The notes beneath the pieces were generated by a model. It was not told the DNA's origin. It ran no database searches and worked only from the letters and a program-made list of their open reading frames with translations. Source: Vulcanimicrobiota bacterium (lineage in GTDB: Bacteria > Vulcanimicrobiota > Vulcanimicrobiia > Vulcanimicrobiales > Vulcanimicrobiaceae). From it: DNA of 52,455 nt. The position numbers and the translations under genes were made by a program. This document shows positions 25,150 to 33,273 of this stretch, piece by piece (position 1 is the first letter of the stretch; each line of letters begins with the position of its first letter). The DNA is taken from assembly GCA_019241305.1 (NCBI GenBank), contig JAFAXE010000013.1, positions 1 to 52,455 of the forward strand, written 5' to 3'.

Positions 25150-26481
25150 TCAGTGCATCGTCGTTTCGTCCTCTTCCGACGTCGGTTCTTCGACGAGCTC
25201 GGCCGCAACCGTCTCGCCTCCGAGCGGAAGTTGCGGGCTATCCATCGTGACGATCGGAGCCAAGCGATGCGCCTCAGCAGCGCTTTCCACTTCGCGTGGT
25301 TCCGGGAGTGCCGCTTTGAGCGATGCCAGGTCGGCGATGCGGCGCGCGCGCGGCGCGAGGCGCGAGATGTACGTTCCGACTGCCTCGTTGTAGCGGCCCA
25401 CGGCCCGCCCCAGGTCGACGCCGAGCGTCTGCAGTTTCGCGGCAAAGTTACTGACGGAGTCGTACAACTGTCGGCCGGCGTGCGCGATTTGTTCCGCATT
25501 TTCCGCTTGATGCTGCAGCTGCCAGCCTTGTGCGAACGCTTGCAGGTAACAAAGCAGCAGCGTCGGTGAAGCAAGATAAATGCGCTTCTGTGCGCTATCG
25601 TCGATGAGCGTTTGATCCGTTGCGACGGCTGCACTAAGGAACGACTCCAGCGGAACGAAGAGGATGACGAAGCCGGCGTATCCTTCGATGCGATCGTAGG
25701 GACGCGCAGCCAGATCCTTCACGCGCTGACGCAGCGCCTGGGCGGCTTGCTGCAAGAGACGACGCTGTTCGAGCGGGTCGGTCGTCTTCGTTGACGCGAT
25801 GTAGTCTGCATAGGGCGTCTTGGCATCGATGGGAACGGCGCGGTCGCCGGCCAGACGGACGATGACGTCGGGCCGCGCGCCGCCCGCCTCGGTCGTGAAC
25901 GTGCGCTGCATTTCGAAATCGCAGTGTTCGGTCATTCCTGCCAGTTCAATGACGCGGCGTAGTGCGAATTCGCCCCAGGTGGCACGCACCGACGTGTTGG
26001 CCAGTGCGGATTTCAACTCGGTTGTCGCGAGCTGCGACTCCGCCACCGCCGCGCGGAGCTCCTGATTCACGGTTGCAAGCGCGTCCATGCGCTCGGCGAG
26101 CGCGCTTTTTTCTTTCGTCGCATTGTCTCGCAGCGCGTCGATTGCGCTGCGCAGTTCCCCCAGGTTTGTCGCGACTGGCCTGAGCACGTCGCGTTCGAGC
26201 ACGTCGGTAGCGACGTCGCGGAAACTTTGGAGAAGCGCCGGCCGAGTGCCGCGTTCCAGCTCGTCGGCTCGCGCCTGCGCTGCTGCGCGCTGTGCAACGG
26301 CGCGTGAAGCCTCTTCACGCGTCGCGTCGAGTTGTTCACGCAGCTGCGAAGCCTCAGCGGCGCGTGCCCCTGTCAGCGTTTCCCAATGCGCAAGCCGAGC
26401 ACGGTTCCACAGCGCTGCGAGGACGGCTCCCGTCAGCGCTCCGATCAAGAAGAAAAGGATCGTCGAACTGGCGGCCGTCAA
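25150..26481 (-). CDS. rmuC: DNA recombination protein RmuC
   Basis: A 443-residue protein. An N-terminal membrane helix (STILFFLIGALTGAVLAAL) is followed by a long coiled coil (about 35-160) and the RmuC nuclease-like domain: TWGEFALRRVIELAGMTEH, GGARPDVIVRLAGDRAVPID, AKTPYADYIAS and GFVILFVPLESFLSAA, with D and K residues arranged as in PD-(D/E)XK enzymes. RmuC limits inversions between short inverted repeats in E. coli. The acidic C-terminal tail is typical. The start seems to be TTG 26481, 19 bases after the dienelactone hydrolase stop, so the two may be cotranscribed. Confidence 0.92.
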   Translation of the reverse strand: MTAASSTILFFLIGALTGAVLAALWNRARLAHWETLTGARAAEASQLREQLDATREEASRAVAQRAAAQARADELERGTRPALLQSFRDVATDVLERDVLRPVATNLGELRSAIDALRDNATKEKSALAERMDALATVNQELRAAVAESQLATTELKSALANTSVRATWGEFALRRVIELAGMTEHCDFEMQRTFTTEAGGARPDVIVRLAGDRAVPIDAKTPYADYIASTKTTDPLEQRRLLQQAAQALRQRVKDLAARPYDRIEGYAGFVILFVPLESFLSAAVATDQTLIDDSAQKRIYLASPTLLLCYLQAFAQGWQLQHQAENAEQIAHAGRQLYDSVSNFAAKLQTLGVDLGRAVGRYNEAVGTYISRLAPRARRIADLASLKAALPEPREVESAAEAHRLAPIVTMDSPQLPLGGETVAAELVEEPTSEEDETTMH

Positions 26482-26500
26482 ACCGACACCCCGATCGGCG

Positions 26501-27382
26501 TTACGATGCGCTCAAATACCGTCGGAACCATCCTAACGTGCGCGGCCATGCATCCGACGCCGCTGATGCAACGTATGACGGCCGCGTGTCGTCAAAGAAC
26601 GCATGCCCGGCTTCATCGTAGACCTTGAGATCGTGCGGGACCGGAAGTGCGGCATAGAACGTGCGCACCTCGTCGGCCGGAATCCCGGTGTCGCGGCCAC
26701 CGTACGAGCCGAGGATCGGGACACGCACCTTCGTAGGATCGACGTCTTTCACGGCACCGTACCAAATGGACGCTGCCGAAAAGCCGGCAGCGTTTCCGAC
26801 GGTTTGTCGCAACGCGATCGCGCCGCCCATGCAAAAGCCCGTGATGGCGACGCGCAGCGTTCTCGTTGGAAGCCGAAGCACCGGCGGAGGAGTGCGTGCC
26901 CAGTCTGCTGCGGCCCGGATATCGGCGTCGACCGTCTCGCGAGAAAGCTTCGAAGCGACTTCGCGAAACGGCGCATAATCCGTCGTGTTGTCTCCATCCG
27001 GCGCTCCCAGGCCGGCAAAGAGATCCGGTGCGATCGTAACGTAGCCTTCCTTTGCGAAGCGGCGGACGATGTCGCGAATGTTTGCGTCAATTCCCCAAAT
27101 ATGCAAGATGACGACGACGCTACCCACGGGCTCGCGCTTCGGAAGCGCAGCGTATGCGTCCAGCCGGCGGCCGCCGTGCTCGAGCGCCTCGCGCGTCACC
27201 ACGATTTCCGGATCGTTCTCCGCGACGATCGGTGGGTGGGGTTTGCCGAACCCTTGATCCTCCGCGAGTGCCGCAAGTCCGGGGTTGCTCACGAGCGCGG
27301 CACTTCCGGCACCCATCCCGACAAACACGCGTCGCGTGAACGCGGCATCGGATGGCGTCGTTGGATCGATGGATTCAGGCAT
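26501..27382 (-). CDS. Dienelactone hydrolase family protein with Tat-like signal
   Basis: A 293-residue alpha/beta hydrolase. The N-terminus has FTRRVFVGMGAGSAALVS, a twin-arginine-like export signal ending near residue 40. The hydrolase core shows VVVILHIWGIDANIRDIVRR, the nucleophile elbow GFCMGGAIAL (catalytic Cys about residue 188), the acid in YGGRDTGIP and the His in EAGHAFFDD, the Cys-Asp-His triad of dienelactone hydrolase. Family members open lactones in aromatic breakdown, but many have other ester substrates. ATG 27382 follows a GTG at 27385; neither has a strong ribosome site. It lies between cysteine synthase and rmuC. Confidence 0.9.
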   Translation of the reverse strand: MPESIDPTTPSDAAFTRRVFVGMGAGSAALVSNPGLAALAEDQGFGKPHPPIVAENDPEIVVTREALEHGGRRLDAYAALPKREPVGSVVVILHIWGIDANIRDIVRRFAKEGYVTIAPDLFAGLGAPDGDNTTDYAPFREVASKLSRETVDADIRAAADWARTPPPVLRLPTRTLRVAITGFCMGGAIALRQTVGNAAGFSAASIWYGAVKDVDPTKVRVPILGSYGGRDTGIPADEVRTFYAALPVPHDLKVYDEAGHAFFDDTRPSYVASAASDAWPRTLGWFRRYLSAS

Positions 27383-27438
27383 CACCGTTCGTTCGTTGTC
27401 GCTTACTGGCTCTCCCAGAACCGTGGTCCTTCCTTCAG

Positions 27439-28461
27439 TTAGAGAAACGCGAGACCCGATGCGGAAGGAACGAGATCGTTCTCACGCAGCCACTCTGCGT
27501 TCCAAAGCCGTGACCGGTACCGCTCACCTCCATCGCAGAGAATCGTCACGACGGTGCTGCCTTCCGGCAACGTTCGCGCCAGTCGCGACGCGCCGACGAC
27601 GTTGAGCGCGGCCGACCCGCCGACGAACAATCCCTCTTCCCCCAGTAACCAGTAGGCCATCTCCACCATGGCACGATCGTCGATGCGCAAGGCGTCGTCG
27701 ACCGGTGCGCCTTCGAAGTTTTTCGTGATCCGTTTGATGCCGATTCCTTCCGTGATCGAGTCACCCGGCGCGTCGAGGGTGCCGGCCTCGACGTAGCAAA
27801 ACAGCGACGAACCTTCCGGATCGCACAGCACGACGCGAACGCGCGGATCACGTTCCTTGAGCGCGGCACCGGCGCCGGCGAGCGTGCCGCCCGTCCCGCA
27901 AGCGGCGACGAATGCCGTGAGCCGTTCGCCGAGGGCTTCCCAGATTTCCGGCCCCGTCGTCTCGTAGTGTGCGCGGCGGTTCGCAATATTGTTGAATTGG
28001 TCGGCCCAGATGGCGCCCGGTATCTGGGCGGCGATCCGCTGCGCAACGTGGTAATAGTTTTCCGGATTTGCGAACGGCGCCGCGGGGACGATACGGAGGT
28101 CGGCGCCAAACGTTCGCAGCAGTTCGTACTTTTCTGGAGACTGGTCGTCGGGGACGCAGATGATGGTGCGGTACCCTCTCGCGTTGCCGATGAGCGCGAG
28201 CGCGATCCCCGTGTTCCCTGCGGTTCCTTCGACGATGGTACCGCCTGGGCCGAGGGCTCCGCGGTGCTCGGCATCGTCGACGATCCCCTTCGCGGCGCGG
28301 TCTTTCACCGAGCCTCCGGGATTCAGAAACTCTGCCTTTCCGACGATGGTTCGTCCCAGCGCCGCAGAGAGTTTTGGGAGAACGATATGCGGTGTGCGGC
28401 CGATCGTGCCGCCGAAACCGGCGGCTACGTTCTTCGAATCAGCGCGGGTGTCGAGGTTCAC
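27439..28461 (-). CDS. cysK: Cysteine synthase A family PLP enzyme
   Basis: A 340-residue fold-type II PLP enzyme that makes cysteine from O-acetylserine and sulfide. It has GTIGRTPHIVLPKL, the PLP Lys in FLNPGGSVKDRAAKG, the Asn loop VEGTAGNTGIALAL, NNIANRRAHYETTGPEIW and the phosphate-binding ACGTGGTLAGAG. It is about 25 residues longer than E. coli CysK at the C-terminus. The start GTG 28461 overlaps the stop of the preceding gene (GTGA), so translation is likely coupled; the frame stays open upstream but only in the shadow of that gene. Cystathionine beta-synthase is an alternative, but the regulatory CBS domains are missing. Confidence 0.9.
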   Translation of the reverse strand: MNLDTRADSKNVAAGFGGTIGRTPHIVLPKLSAALGRTIVGKAEFLNPGGSVKDRAAKGIVDDAEHRGALGPGGTIVEGTAGNTGIALALIGNARGYRTIICVPDDQSPEKYELLRTFGADLRIVPAAPFANPENYYHVAQRIAAQIPGAIWADQFNNIANRRAHYETTGPEIWEALGERLTAFVAACGTGGTLAGAGAALKERDPRVRVVLCDPEGSSLFCYVEAGTLDAPGDSITEGIGIKRITKNFEGAPVDDALRIDDRAMVEMAYWLLGEEGLFVGGSAALNVVGASRLARTLPEGSTVVTILCDGGERYRSRLWNAEWLRENDLVPSASGLAFL

Positions 28462-28895
28462 CCGAAGAGATGTCCACACGCAAAGGTATGCTGCGGCTTC
28501 TCCCTGCTGCTGATCACGACCGAATAGTTTCCGGAGAGCAGCGTCGCCAGCGCAGCGTCGATCGACGTCGCGCTTTGCGCGTCGATGAGATCGTGCAACA
28601 GATAGCTCGCCGGTTGCCCGATTGGATGGTCGCAGTCTGCAATCCGATAGATTCCGACGCGCTCGACTTTTCCGCCGGGCACGCCGTGCATGCGGATGTC
28701 GACGAAGACGTGTGAGCCGCGGCGGAATAGCGTCACGGTACCGACCTGACCGGAACTCTGCATCTGCTGTATGCCCCGCTTCGTTCCGAGACCGAGATCC
28801 TTCGGCGATTGTTGTGCCACCGAAGCCGTGGCGAGTAAGGCCACCACAAGGGTGGTGCATGCGACGGTGCGCAGGAGTGGGGACTGAAAAATCAC
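28458..28895 (-). CDS. Small secreted protein, possibly SOD-like beta fold
   Basis: A 145-residue exported protein. The signal peptide (TTLVVALLATASVAQQ) ends near residue 29. The rest has alternating beta-strand pattern with GTVTLFRRGSHVFVDIRMHG, PGGKVERVGIYRIADCDH and YSVVISSR, ending FACGHLFG. The VGIYRIADCDH piece resembles the metal-site loop of Cu/Zn superoxide dismutase-like proteins (two cysteines, few histidines), but the full set of copper ligands is not visible, so enzyme activity is doubtful. GTG 28895 is the likely start. Its stop overlaps the start of cysteine synthase, which suggests an operon. Confidence 0.6.
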   Translation of the reverse strand: MIFQSPLLRTVACTTLVVALLATASVAQQSPKDLGLGTKRGIQQMQSSGQVGTVTLFRRGSHVFVDIRMHGVPGGKVERVGIYRIADCDHPIGQPASYLLHDLIDAQSATSIDAALATLLSGNYSVVISSREKPQHTFACGHLFG

Positions 28896-28932
28896 GCGCC
28901 GCCTCTACGCGACGAAGACCGTATTGCCTGCA

Positions 28933-29859
28933 TCAAACGTAGGCGAACAGCGTGTCGGATTGACTCCCTCCCGGACGTGGTCCCCCAGCCGGGACGTATA
29001 AGACGTCGTCGATCACGCCGGCACCCGTCCCGTGGCGAGGTGCAGGGAGCGATGGAAACGTCTTCCAGCTGTTCGCCTTGAAGTCGTAGGCTTCCACGGT
29101 ATCGAACGCGTGGCGCGGAGACTCTCCACCGCAAACGACGATGCGGTCACGATAGAGTGCGCCCGCCACGCCGCTGCGCGCGGTTGGCATCGGCGCGCGA
29201 GTGGTCCAGCGATTCGTCGCCGCATCGTAGGCGTCGGTGCGATCGACGTTGTGCGAGAAGGTATCGACTCGTCCACCGATCGCGTACAACGTGTCATCTG
29301 CGACGACGATCGCTACATGGTCGCGCGGAACGGGAAGCGCGGCGAGCGTCGTCCACAGATTCGTTTCAGGATCGTACGCGTGATGCAGCGCGATGCTGCC
29401 GCCGGCGTTGCCTCCCACGACGTGAATGCGTCCCATGAGTACGGCGGCGCCGGCCGCACCGCGCGCAGACGGTAAAGGCGCAATCGCGGACCAGCGGTCG
29501 CTGCGGGGGTCATACGAAAACGTTTCCGCGGTCGCTCCGCCGCCTTGCGAAAAGCCTCCGAAGAGATAGAGCTTGCCACGGTATGCCGCGGCAGCCGCAT
29601 GGTTGCGACCAGCGGGCAACGACGCAGAGGTCCGCCAGCGATCGGCCGTTGCGTCGTACGCGAGTACGATGCGCTGGTCGTTATCGGCTGCGAAGCCGCC
29701 GATCACGTACAGGTTGCGGCCGTTCGTGGCCACCGCCACTTCGCTGCGTGCGACGGGGAGCCGCGCTCGCTGGGACCAGCCTCCCTCCGCTGCGAGCAGG
29801 GGACGTGAGCCAACGGTGACCGTTGCGGTCGCCCATGCGACGAACGCACGCCGCTTCAT
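28933..29859 (-). CDS. Secreted Kelch-repeat beta-propeller protein
   Basis: A 308-residue protein. KRRAFVAWATATVTV near the start looks like a Tat-type or Sec signal. At least five Kelch repeats follow, each with a double glycine and a downstream Y/W pair: LYVIGGFA with RWRTSA, LYLFGGFS with DRWSAI, IHVVGGNA with NLWTTL, LYAIGGRV with NRWTTR, and IVVCGGES with NSWKTF. These build a beta-propeller used for protein or sugar binding. No extra catalytic domain is visible. ATG 29859 was chosen for the signal peptide; an upstream frame extension has no support. It diverges from rfbB by 86 bases. Confidence 0.88.
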   Translation of the reverse strand: MKRRAFVAWATATVTVGSRPLLAAEGGWSQRARLPVARSEVAVATNGRNLYVIGGFAADNDQRIVLAYDATADRWRTSASLPAGRNHAAAAAYRGKLYLFGGFSQGGGATAETFSYDPRSDRWSAIAPLPSARGAAGAAVLMGRIHVVGGNAGGSIALHHAYDPETNLWTTLAALPVPRDHVAIVVADDTLYAIGGRVDTFSHNVDRTDAYDAATNRWTTRAPMPTARSGVAGALYRDRIVVCGGESPRHAFDTVEAYDFKANSWKTFPSLPAPRHGTGAGVIDDVLYVPAGGPRPGGSQSDTLFAYV

Positions 29860-29945
29860 CAGGGAAGGATTTGGTTCGCCGAAGCCATTGCGCCTTTGCC
29901 CAAGCGCCCGCAGGTGGGACGCTCCGGGTGTCACAGTCAACCGGC

Positions 29946-30974
29946 GTGCCGTTCGTCTTTTCCCATGTTCTCGTGACCGGTGGCTGCGGCTTCATCGGCT
30001 CGCATCTCATCAGACTGTTGCTGAGCGAGTATCCCGGCGTTCGCGTCACGAATCTCGACGCGCTGACGTACGCAGGCAATCCTGACAACCTCCGAGATGT
30101 CGAAGGAAATGCGCACTATCGCTTCGTCCACGGAAACGTCTGCGATGCAAATGCCGTCGAGGCAACGATCGCCGGAGGTGTCGATGCGGTCGTCAACCTT
30201 GCGGCTGAGACCCATGTCGACCGCTCCATTTTGGATCCCGAGGCCTTCTTGCGGACCCAAATCTTAGGGACGCACGTCCTCCTCGAGGCGGCGCGCAGCC
30301 ACGGGATCGCCCGTTTCCTCCAGGTCTCCACCGATGAAGTCTACGGCGACGTGCGCGACGGAGCTTCGCGTGAAAGCGATACGCTTGCGCCCCGTTCCCC
30401 GTACGCCGCGAGCAAAGCGGGCGCCGATTTGCAAGTGCTGGCGTATCATCACACCTATGGCATGCCCGTACTGATTACGCGCGGTTCCAACACGTACGGC
30501 TCCCATCAGCATCCAGAAAAATTCATCCCGCTGTTCATCACCAATCTCATCGACGATGAACCTGTCCCGCTGTATGGCGACGGCAACAACGTGCGCGATT
30601 GGCTGCACGTCGACGATCATACGCGCGGCGTTCTGCATGTGCTCGAGCACGGCGACCCGGGTGAAGTGTATAACATCGGAGGTGGCAATCCGCGCACCAA
30701 TCGCACGATTACCGAGCAACTGGTATCGTTGTGCGGGCGTGCGTGGGAAAGTCACGTCCGCCACGTCACCGATCGCGAAGGTCACGACCGGCGATATGCG
30801 CTCGACTGCGCGAAGTCCCGCGCGTTGGGATGGGCTCCGCGCCGGCCCCTCGACGAGGGGCTGGCGGCAACGGTGCAGTGGTATGCGCAGAACGAAGCGT
30901 GGTGGCGACCGCTGAAAGCCGCCTCGTTTCAGGCGTACTACGCGCGCCAATACGCCGGGCGAGGACTCTCGTGA
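29946..30974 (+). CDS. rfbB: dTDP-glucose 4,6-dehydratase
   Basis: A 342-residue short-chain dehydrogenase-type enzyme turning dTDP-glucose into the 4-keto-6-deoxy sugar. It has the NAD loop VTGGCGFIGSHLIRLL, NLAAETHVDRSI, QVSTDEVYGD with the catalytic Thr/Asp/Glu, YAASKAGAD with the YxxxK pair, and SNTYGSHQHPEKFIPLFI. GTG 29946 (VPFVFSHVLVTGG) is the best start. The stop overlaps the GTG of rfbA by four bases, so the two are cotranscribed. rfbC and rfbD, needed to finish dTDP-rhamnose, are not in the window; another 6-deoxysugar could be the product. Confidence 0.94.
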   Translation: MPFVFSHVLVTGGCGFIGSHLIRLLLSEYPGVRVTNLDALTYAGNPDNLRDVEGNAHYRFVHGNVCDANAVEATIAGGVDAVVNLAAETHVDRSILDPEAFLRTQILGTHVLLEAARSHGIARFLQVSTDEVYGDVRDGASRESDTLAPRSPYAASKAGADLQVLAYHHTYGMPVLITRGSNTYGSHQHPEKFIPLFITNLIDDEPVPLYGDGNNVRDWLHVDDHTRGVLHVLEHGDPGEVYNIGGGNPRTNRTITEQLVSLCGRAWESHVRHVTDREGHDRRYALDCAKSRALGWAPRRPLDEGLAATVQWYAQNEAWWRPLKAASFQAYYARQYAGRGLS

Positions 30975-31711
30975 AGGGCGTCATCCTCGCCGGAGGTCTT
31001 GGGACGCGCCTCCGTCCCTTGACGACCGTCACAAACAAACATCTGCTGCCGGTCTACGATAAACCGATGATTTACTATCCGCTGGAGGCGCTGTGCCGCG
31101 CGGGTATTCGAGACATCATGATCGTGACGGGCGGTAACTCCGCGGGCGATTTTCTGCGCTTACTCGGCAACGGGCGACAATTCGGGCTCAAGGACATCTA
31201 TTATACATATCAGGAAGGCGAGGGCGGGATTGCCGACGCGTTGCGCCTATGCGAACACTTCGCCGAGGGCCAGCGCATTTGCGTGATTCTTGGCGACAAC
31301 ATCCTCGAGGATGACATCGGCCCGGTCGTGGAGCGGTTCGAACGCCAGCGCTCGGGAGCACGAATCCTGCTGAAAGCCGTCAGAGATCCCGAGCGGTTCG
31401 GCGTCGCCGTTCTCGACGGCGAGCGCATCGTTCGCATCGAAGAAAAGCCGAGCGTGCCGCCGAGTCCCTACGCGGTGACCGGCGTCTACCTGTACGACCC
31501 GCGCGTCTTCGAAATCATCCGCGGCTTGCAGCCGTCGGGTCGCGGTGAGTTCGAAATTACCGACGTCAACAACGCGTACATCGCGACCAAAGAGCTCGAG
31601 TACGAAATTCTCCGGGGCTGGTGGACCGACGCAGGAACGTTCGAGAGCCTCCACCTCGCCGCAACGCTCGTGGAGTCTCGCCGTAAGGCACCTGAAGTCG
31701 TGACCCCTTAG
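30971..31711 (+). CDS. rfbA: Glucose-1-phosphate thymidylyltransferase (short form)
   Basis: A 246-residue nucleotidyltransferase making dTDP-glucose from glucose-1-phosphate and dTTP. It has the signature KGVILAGGLGTRLRPLT, NKHLLPVYDKPMIYYPL, VILGDNILEDD, a metal-binding Asp, and RIEEKPSVPPSPYAVTGVYL, with GRGEFEITDVNN and RGWWTDAGTFESL near the end. Length is of the short class (about 240) that lacks the C-terminal helical extension of E. coli RmlA. GTG 30971 overlaps rfbB. Its stop TAG (31709-31711) interlocks with the stop of the convergent gene. Confidence 0.93.
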   Translation: MKGVILAGGLGTRLRPLTTVTNKHLLPVYDKPMIYYPLEALCRAGIRDIMIVTGGNSAGDFLRLLGNGRQFGLKDIYYTYQEGEGGIADALRLCEHFAEGQRICVILGDNILEDDIGPVVERFERQRSGARILLKAVRDPERFGVAVLDGERIVRIEEKPSVPPSPYAVTGVYLYDPRVFEIIRGLQPSGRGEFEITDVNNAYIATKELEYEILRGWWTDAGTFESLHLAATLVESRRKAPEVVTP

Positions 31712-32205
31712 GAGACGCCCCGCCGCACGTCGCGCAAACGCATCTCGGTTTCGTCGGCAACGGTCGCAAGCGTTTCGCGCGCAAGATCCTCGATGAACCG
31801 CTGCAGGCTCTCCTTCGCCACGGTGTCGAGTGTGGCAGTGTTTGCCAGCGTCCCCAGGACTCCAGAGGGCACGTGATATTGGCCCCGCAGATGGAGCTGA
31901 GAATCGGCGGATCCGGCCGGTTCAACGGCGATCTGTCCCTCGAACCTTGGGAACAGCGCTTCCATCGTTCGGGCTTCGATCTGCAGAGAGAGTGCCCCGT
32001 TCGCATCCTCCTTGCTATCGTCGTAGTGCAGGACGACGGGCACTTCAATCTTGGCGACGGGCGTGCTGCCCGAGGTCGCCGCTGCGCTAAAGGAAACGCC
32101 GCCCGCCCGCGAGCGGTCCGCCATAGCAACCAGCGTTTTGCGTACCGCCTCTTGCCCGGCAGCAGCGGCGAGCGGCAACGCCGCGACCAGATCGATGTGC
32201 GGCAC
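31708..32205 (-). CDS. SRPBCC-like protein, unknown function (first of a pair)
   Basis: A 165-residue protein from GTG 32205. The predicted pattern, a long central beta stretch (ALSLQIEARTMEALFPRFEG, DSQLHLRGQYHVPSG) and a C-terminal helix (LGTLANTATLDTVAKESLQR), fits the START/SRPBCC fold used for binding lipids or small hydrophobic molecules. No catalytic residue can be named. It lies 11 bases after a second SRPBCC-like gene with a similar C-terminal helix, so the pair is probably an operon. Its TAA stop overlaps the rfbA stop on the opposite strand. Confidence 0.6.
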   Translation of the reverse strand: MPHIDLVAALPLAAAAGQEAVRKTLVAMADRSRAGGVSFSAAATSGSTPVAKIEVPVVLHYDDSKEDANGALSLQIEARTMEALFPRFEGQIAVEPAGSADSQLHLRGQYHVPSGVLGTLANTATLDTVAKESLQRFIEDLARETLATVADETEMRLRDVRRGVS

Positions 32206-32216
32206 GAAAAGTGTGG

Positions 32217-32666
32217 CTACGCCGGCGTCAGCTGCCCGTCACGTTCCGGAGAGGAAAGCGGTGGAGTCCAGGCGGCGCGTTCATTCCGCCAGCATTCTTC
32301 GACTGCCGCATGCAGTTCCCGGAGAAGCCCATCGATGGCACTGTGCGCGAGCCTGCGACCGATGACGAGGTCGTATAACGGGCCCGCGAAACCAAGAGGG
32401 GGAGCATAGGAAGCTTCCAGCTGGAGCCGACAGCCCCGATGCCAAGGCCGCGCCGTAATCAGGACCAGAAAAGGCGCGCACGGCAGACGGCTGTGAGGCA
32501 GAAACTCGACCGACAGCGCGGTATTGCGGCGCGCTCGGTCGCTGCGGTCCCTGAGTGCCTTGGCTGCGAGCCGTCTCGCGACGAGCCGTTCCGCACAGCG
32601 CTGCGTCAGCTCCATCACGGCGGTAAAGGGACAGTCGACTTCTGTGGTTCGGCGAATGGTTCGCAT
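32217..32666 (-). CDS. SRPBCC-like protein, unknown function (second of a pair)
   Basis: A 149-residue protein from ATG 32666 (GTG 32672 also possible; the frame is open to 32846 but that part overlaps the opposite-strand start region and looks unlike a protein). It reads MRTIRRTTEVDCPFTAVMEL at the start, RLQLEASYAPPLGFAGPLYD in a beta-to-helix turn and RRLAHSAIDGLLRELHAAV in the final helix, which matches the ligand-binding SRPBCC pattern and echoes the downstream gene. It diverges from the ribosome hibernation gene. Confidence 0.55.
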   Translation of the reverse strand: MRTIRRTTEVDCPFTAVMELTQRCAERLVARRLAAKALRDRSDRARRNTALSVEFLPHSRLPCAPFLVLITARPWHRGCRLQLEASYAPPLGFAGPLYDLVIGRRLAHSAIDGLLRELHAAVEECWRNERAAWTPPLSSPERDGQLTPA

Positions 32667-32781
32667 GGCCACTCCAAAGTGACGGATTTCGTCTAGGAGT
32701 GTTCCCACCAGTCGCCGCTTCCAAGCGCGGTCAAGGGAGGCTCCGAGGTGACTCGCCTGCGCACGCGGGAAAGGGACCTCC

Positions 32782-33165
32782 ATGGTCCTTCCCGTGCAAG
32801 TTACGTACCGGAAAGTCAGGCGAACGGAGGCACTGGACCGCGTCATTCACGAGGAGGCTGCCAAACTGGAGCGCTTCTTCGAACGCATCGTCAGTTGCCG
32901 CGTGTTGATCGAACTGGCGCATCGGCATCGCCGCTCCGGTGTCCCGTTCCACGTCCGGATCGACCTCGGCGTCCCTGGCGACGAACTCGTCATCAGCAAC
33001 GAGCCGACTCTCCATTCAACGCTCCTCGGCCGTGAGGCTGAAGCCGCCGAGAAGTCGTTCGAACTCGATGTCGATCACAAGACGGCGGACCGTGCCGTCC
33101 GCGATGCATTCCGCAAAGCGCAGCGCCGACTAGGCGACTACGCTCGACGCAAAGCGAAGCTGTAG
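32782..33165 (+). CDS. hpf: Ribosome hibernation-promoting factor (HPF/RaiA, sigma-54 modulation family)
   Basis: A 127-residue protein that binds the small ribosomal subunit in slow growth. It reads LPVQVTYRKVRRTEALDRVI, HEEAAKLERFFERIVSCRVL and a C-terminal DHKTADRAVRDAFRKAQRR helix, the beta-alpha-beta-beta-alpha order of the family. Between strands 3 and 4 there is an added loop (about residues 65-90), and there is no long-form dimerisation domain. AAAGGGA precedes ATG 32782. The last 30 or so bases are repeated just after the stop codon (see repeat at 33134-33204). Confidence 0.86.
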   Translation: MVLPVQVTYRKVRRTEALDRVIHEEAAKLERFFERIVSCRVLIELAHRHRRSGVPFHVRIDLGVPGDELVISNEPTLHSTLLGREAEAAEKSFELDVDHKTADRAVRDAFRKAQRRLGDYARRKAKL

Positions 33166-33204
33166 TCGCCTAGCGACTAGGCTCGACGCAAAGCGAAGCT
33201 GTAG
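33134..33204 (+). repeat. Two-copy direct repeat duplicating the end of the hpf gene
   Basis: Bases 33134-33165, the last codons of hpf with its TAG, recur at 33173-33204 with one mismatch (C33141 against G33180), giving a period of 39 bases. The linker TCGCCTA lets TAGTCGC and GCGACTA fold back on each other across the junction. The second copy lies outside any gene. This looks like a recent tandem duplication or slippage product. A further hairpin GGGACG/CGTCCC at 33211-33226 follows, with no T-run. Confidence 0.75.
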
Positions 33205-33273
33205 AGGTAAGGGACGGCCGCGTCCCGCAGTCATCGCCCTTCCTGGAGACCGCAGACCGATGAGGTCCTTTGC

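Noticed and set aside
26603-27442. Rightward 279-codon frame opposite the dienelactone hydrolase
   Set aside because: The hydrolase on the other strand has a full catalytic triad; this frame has no features.
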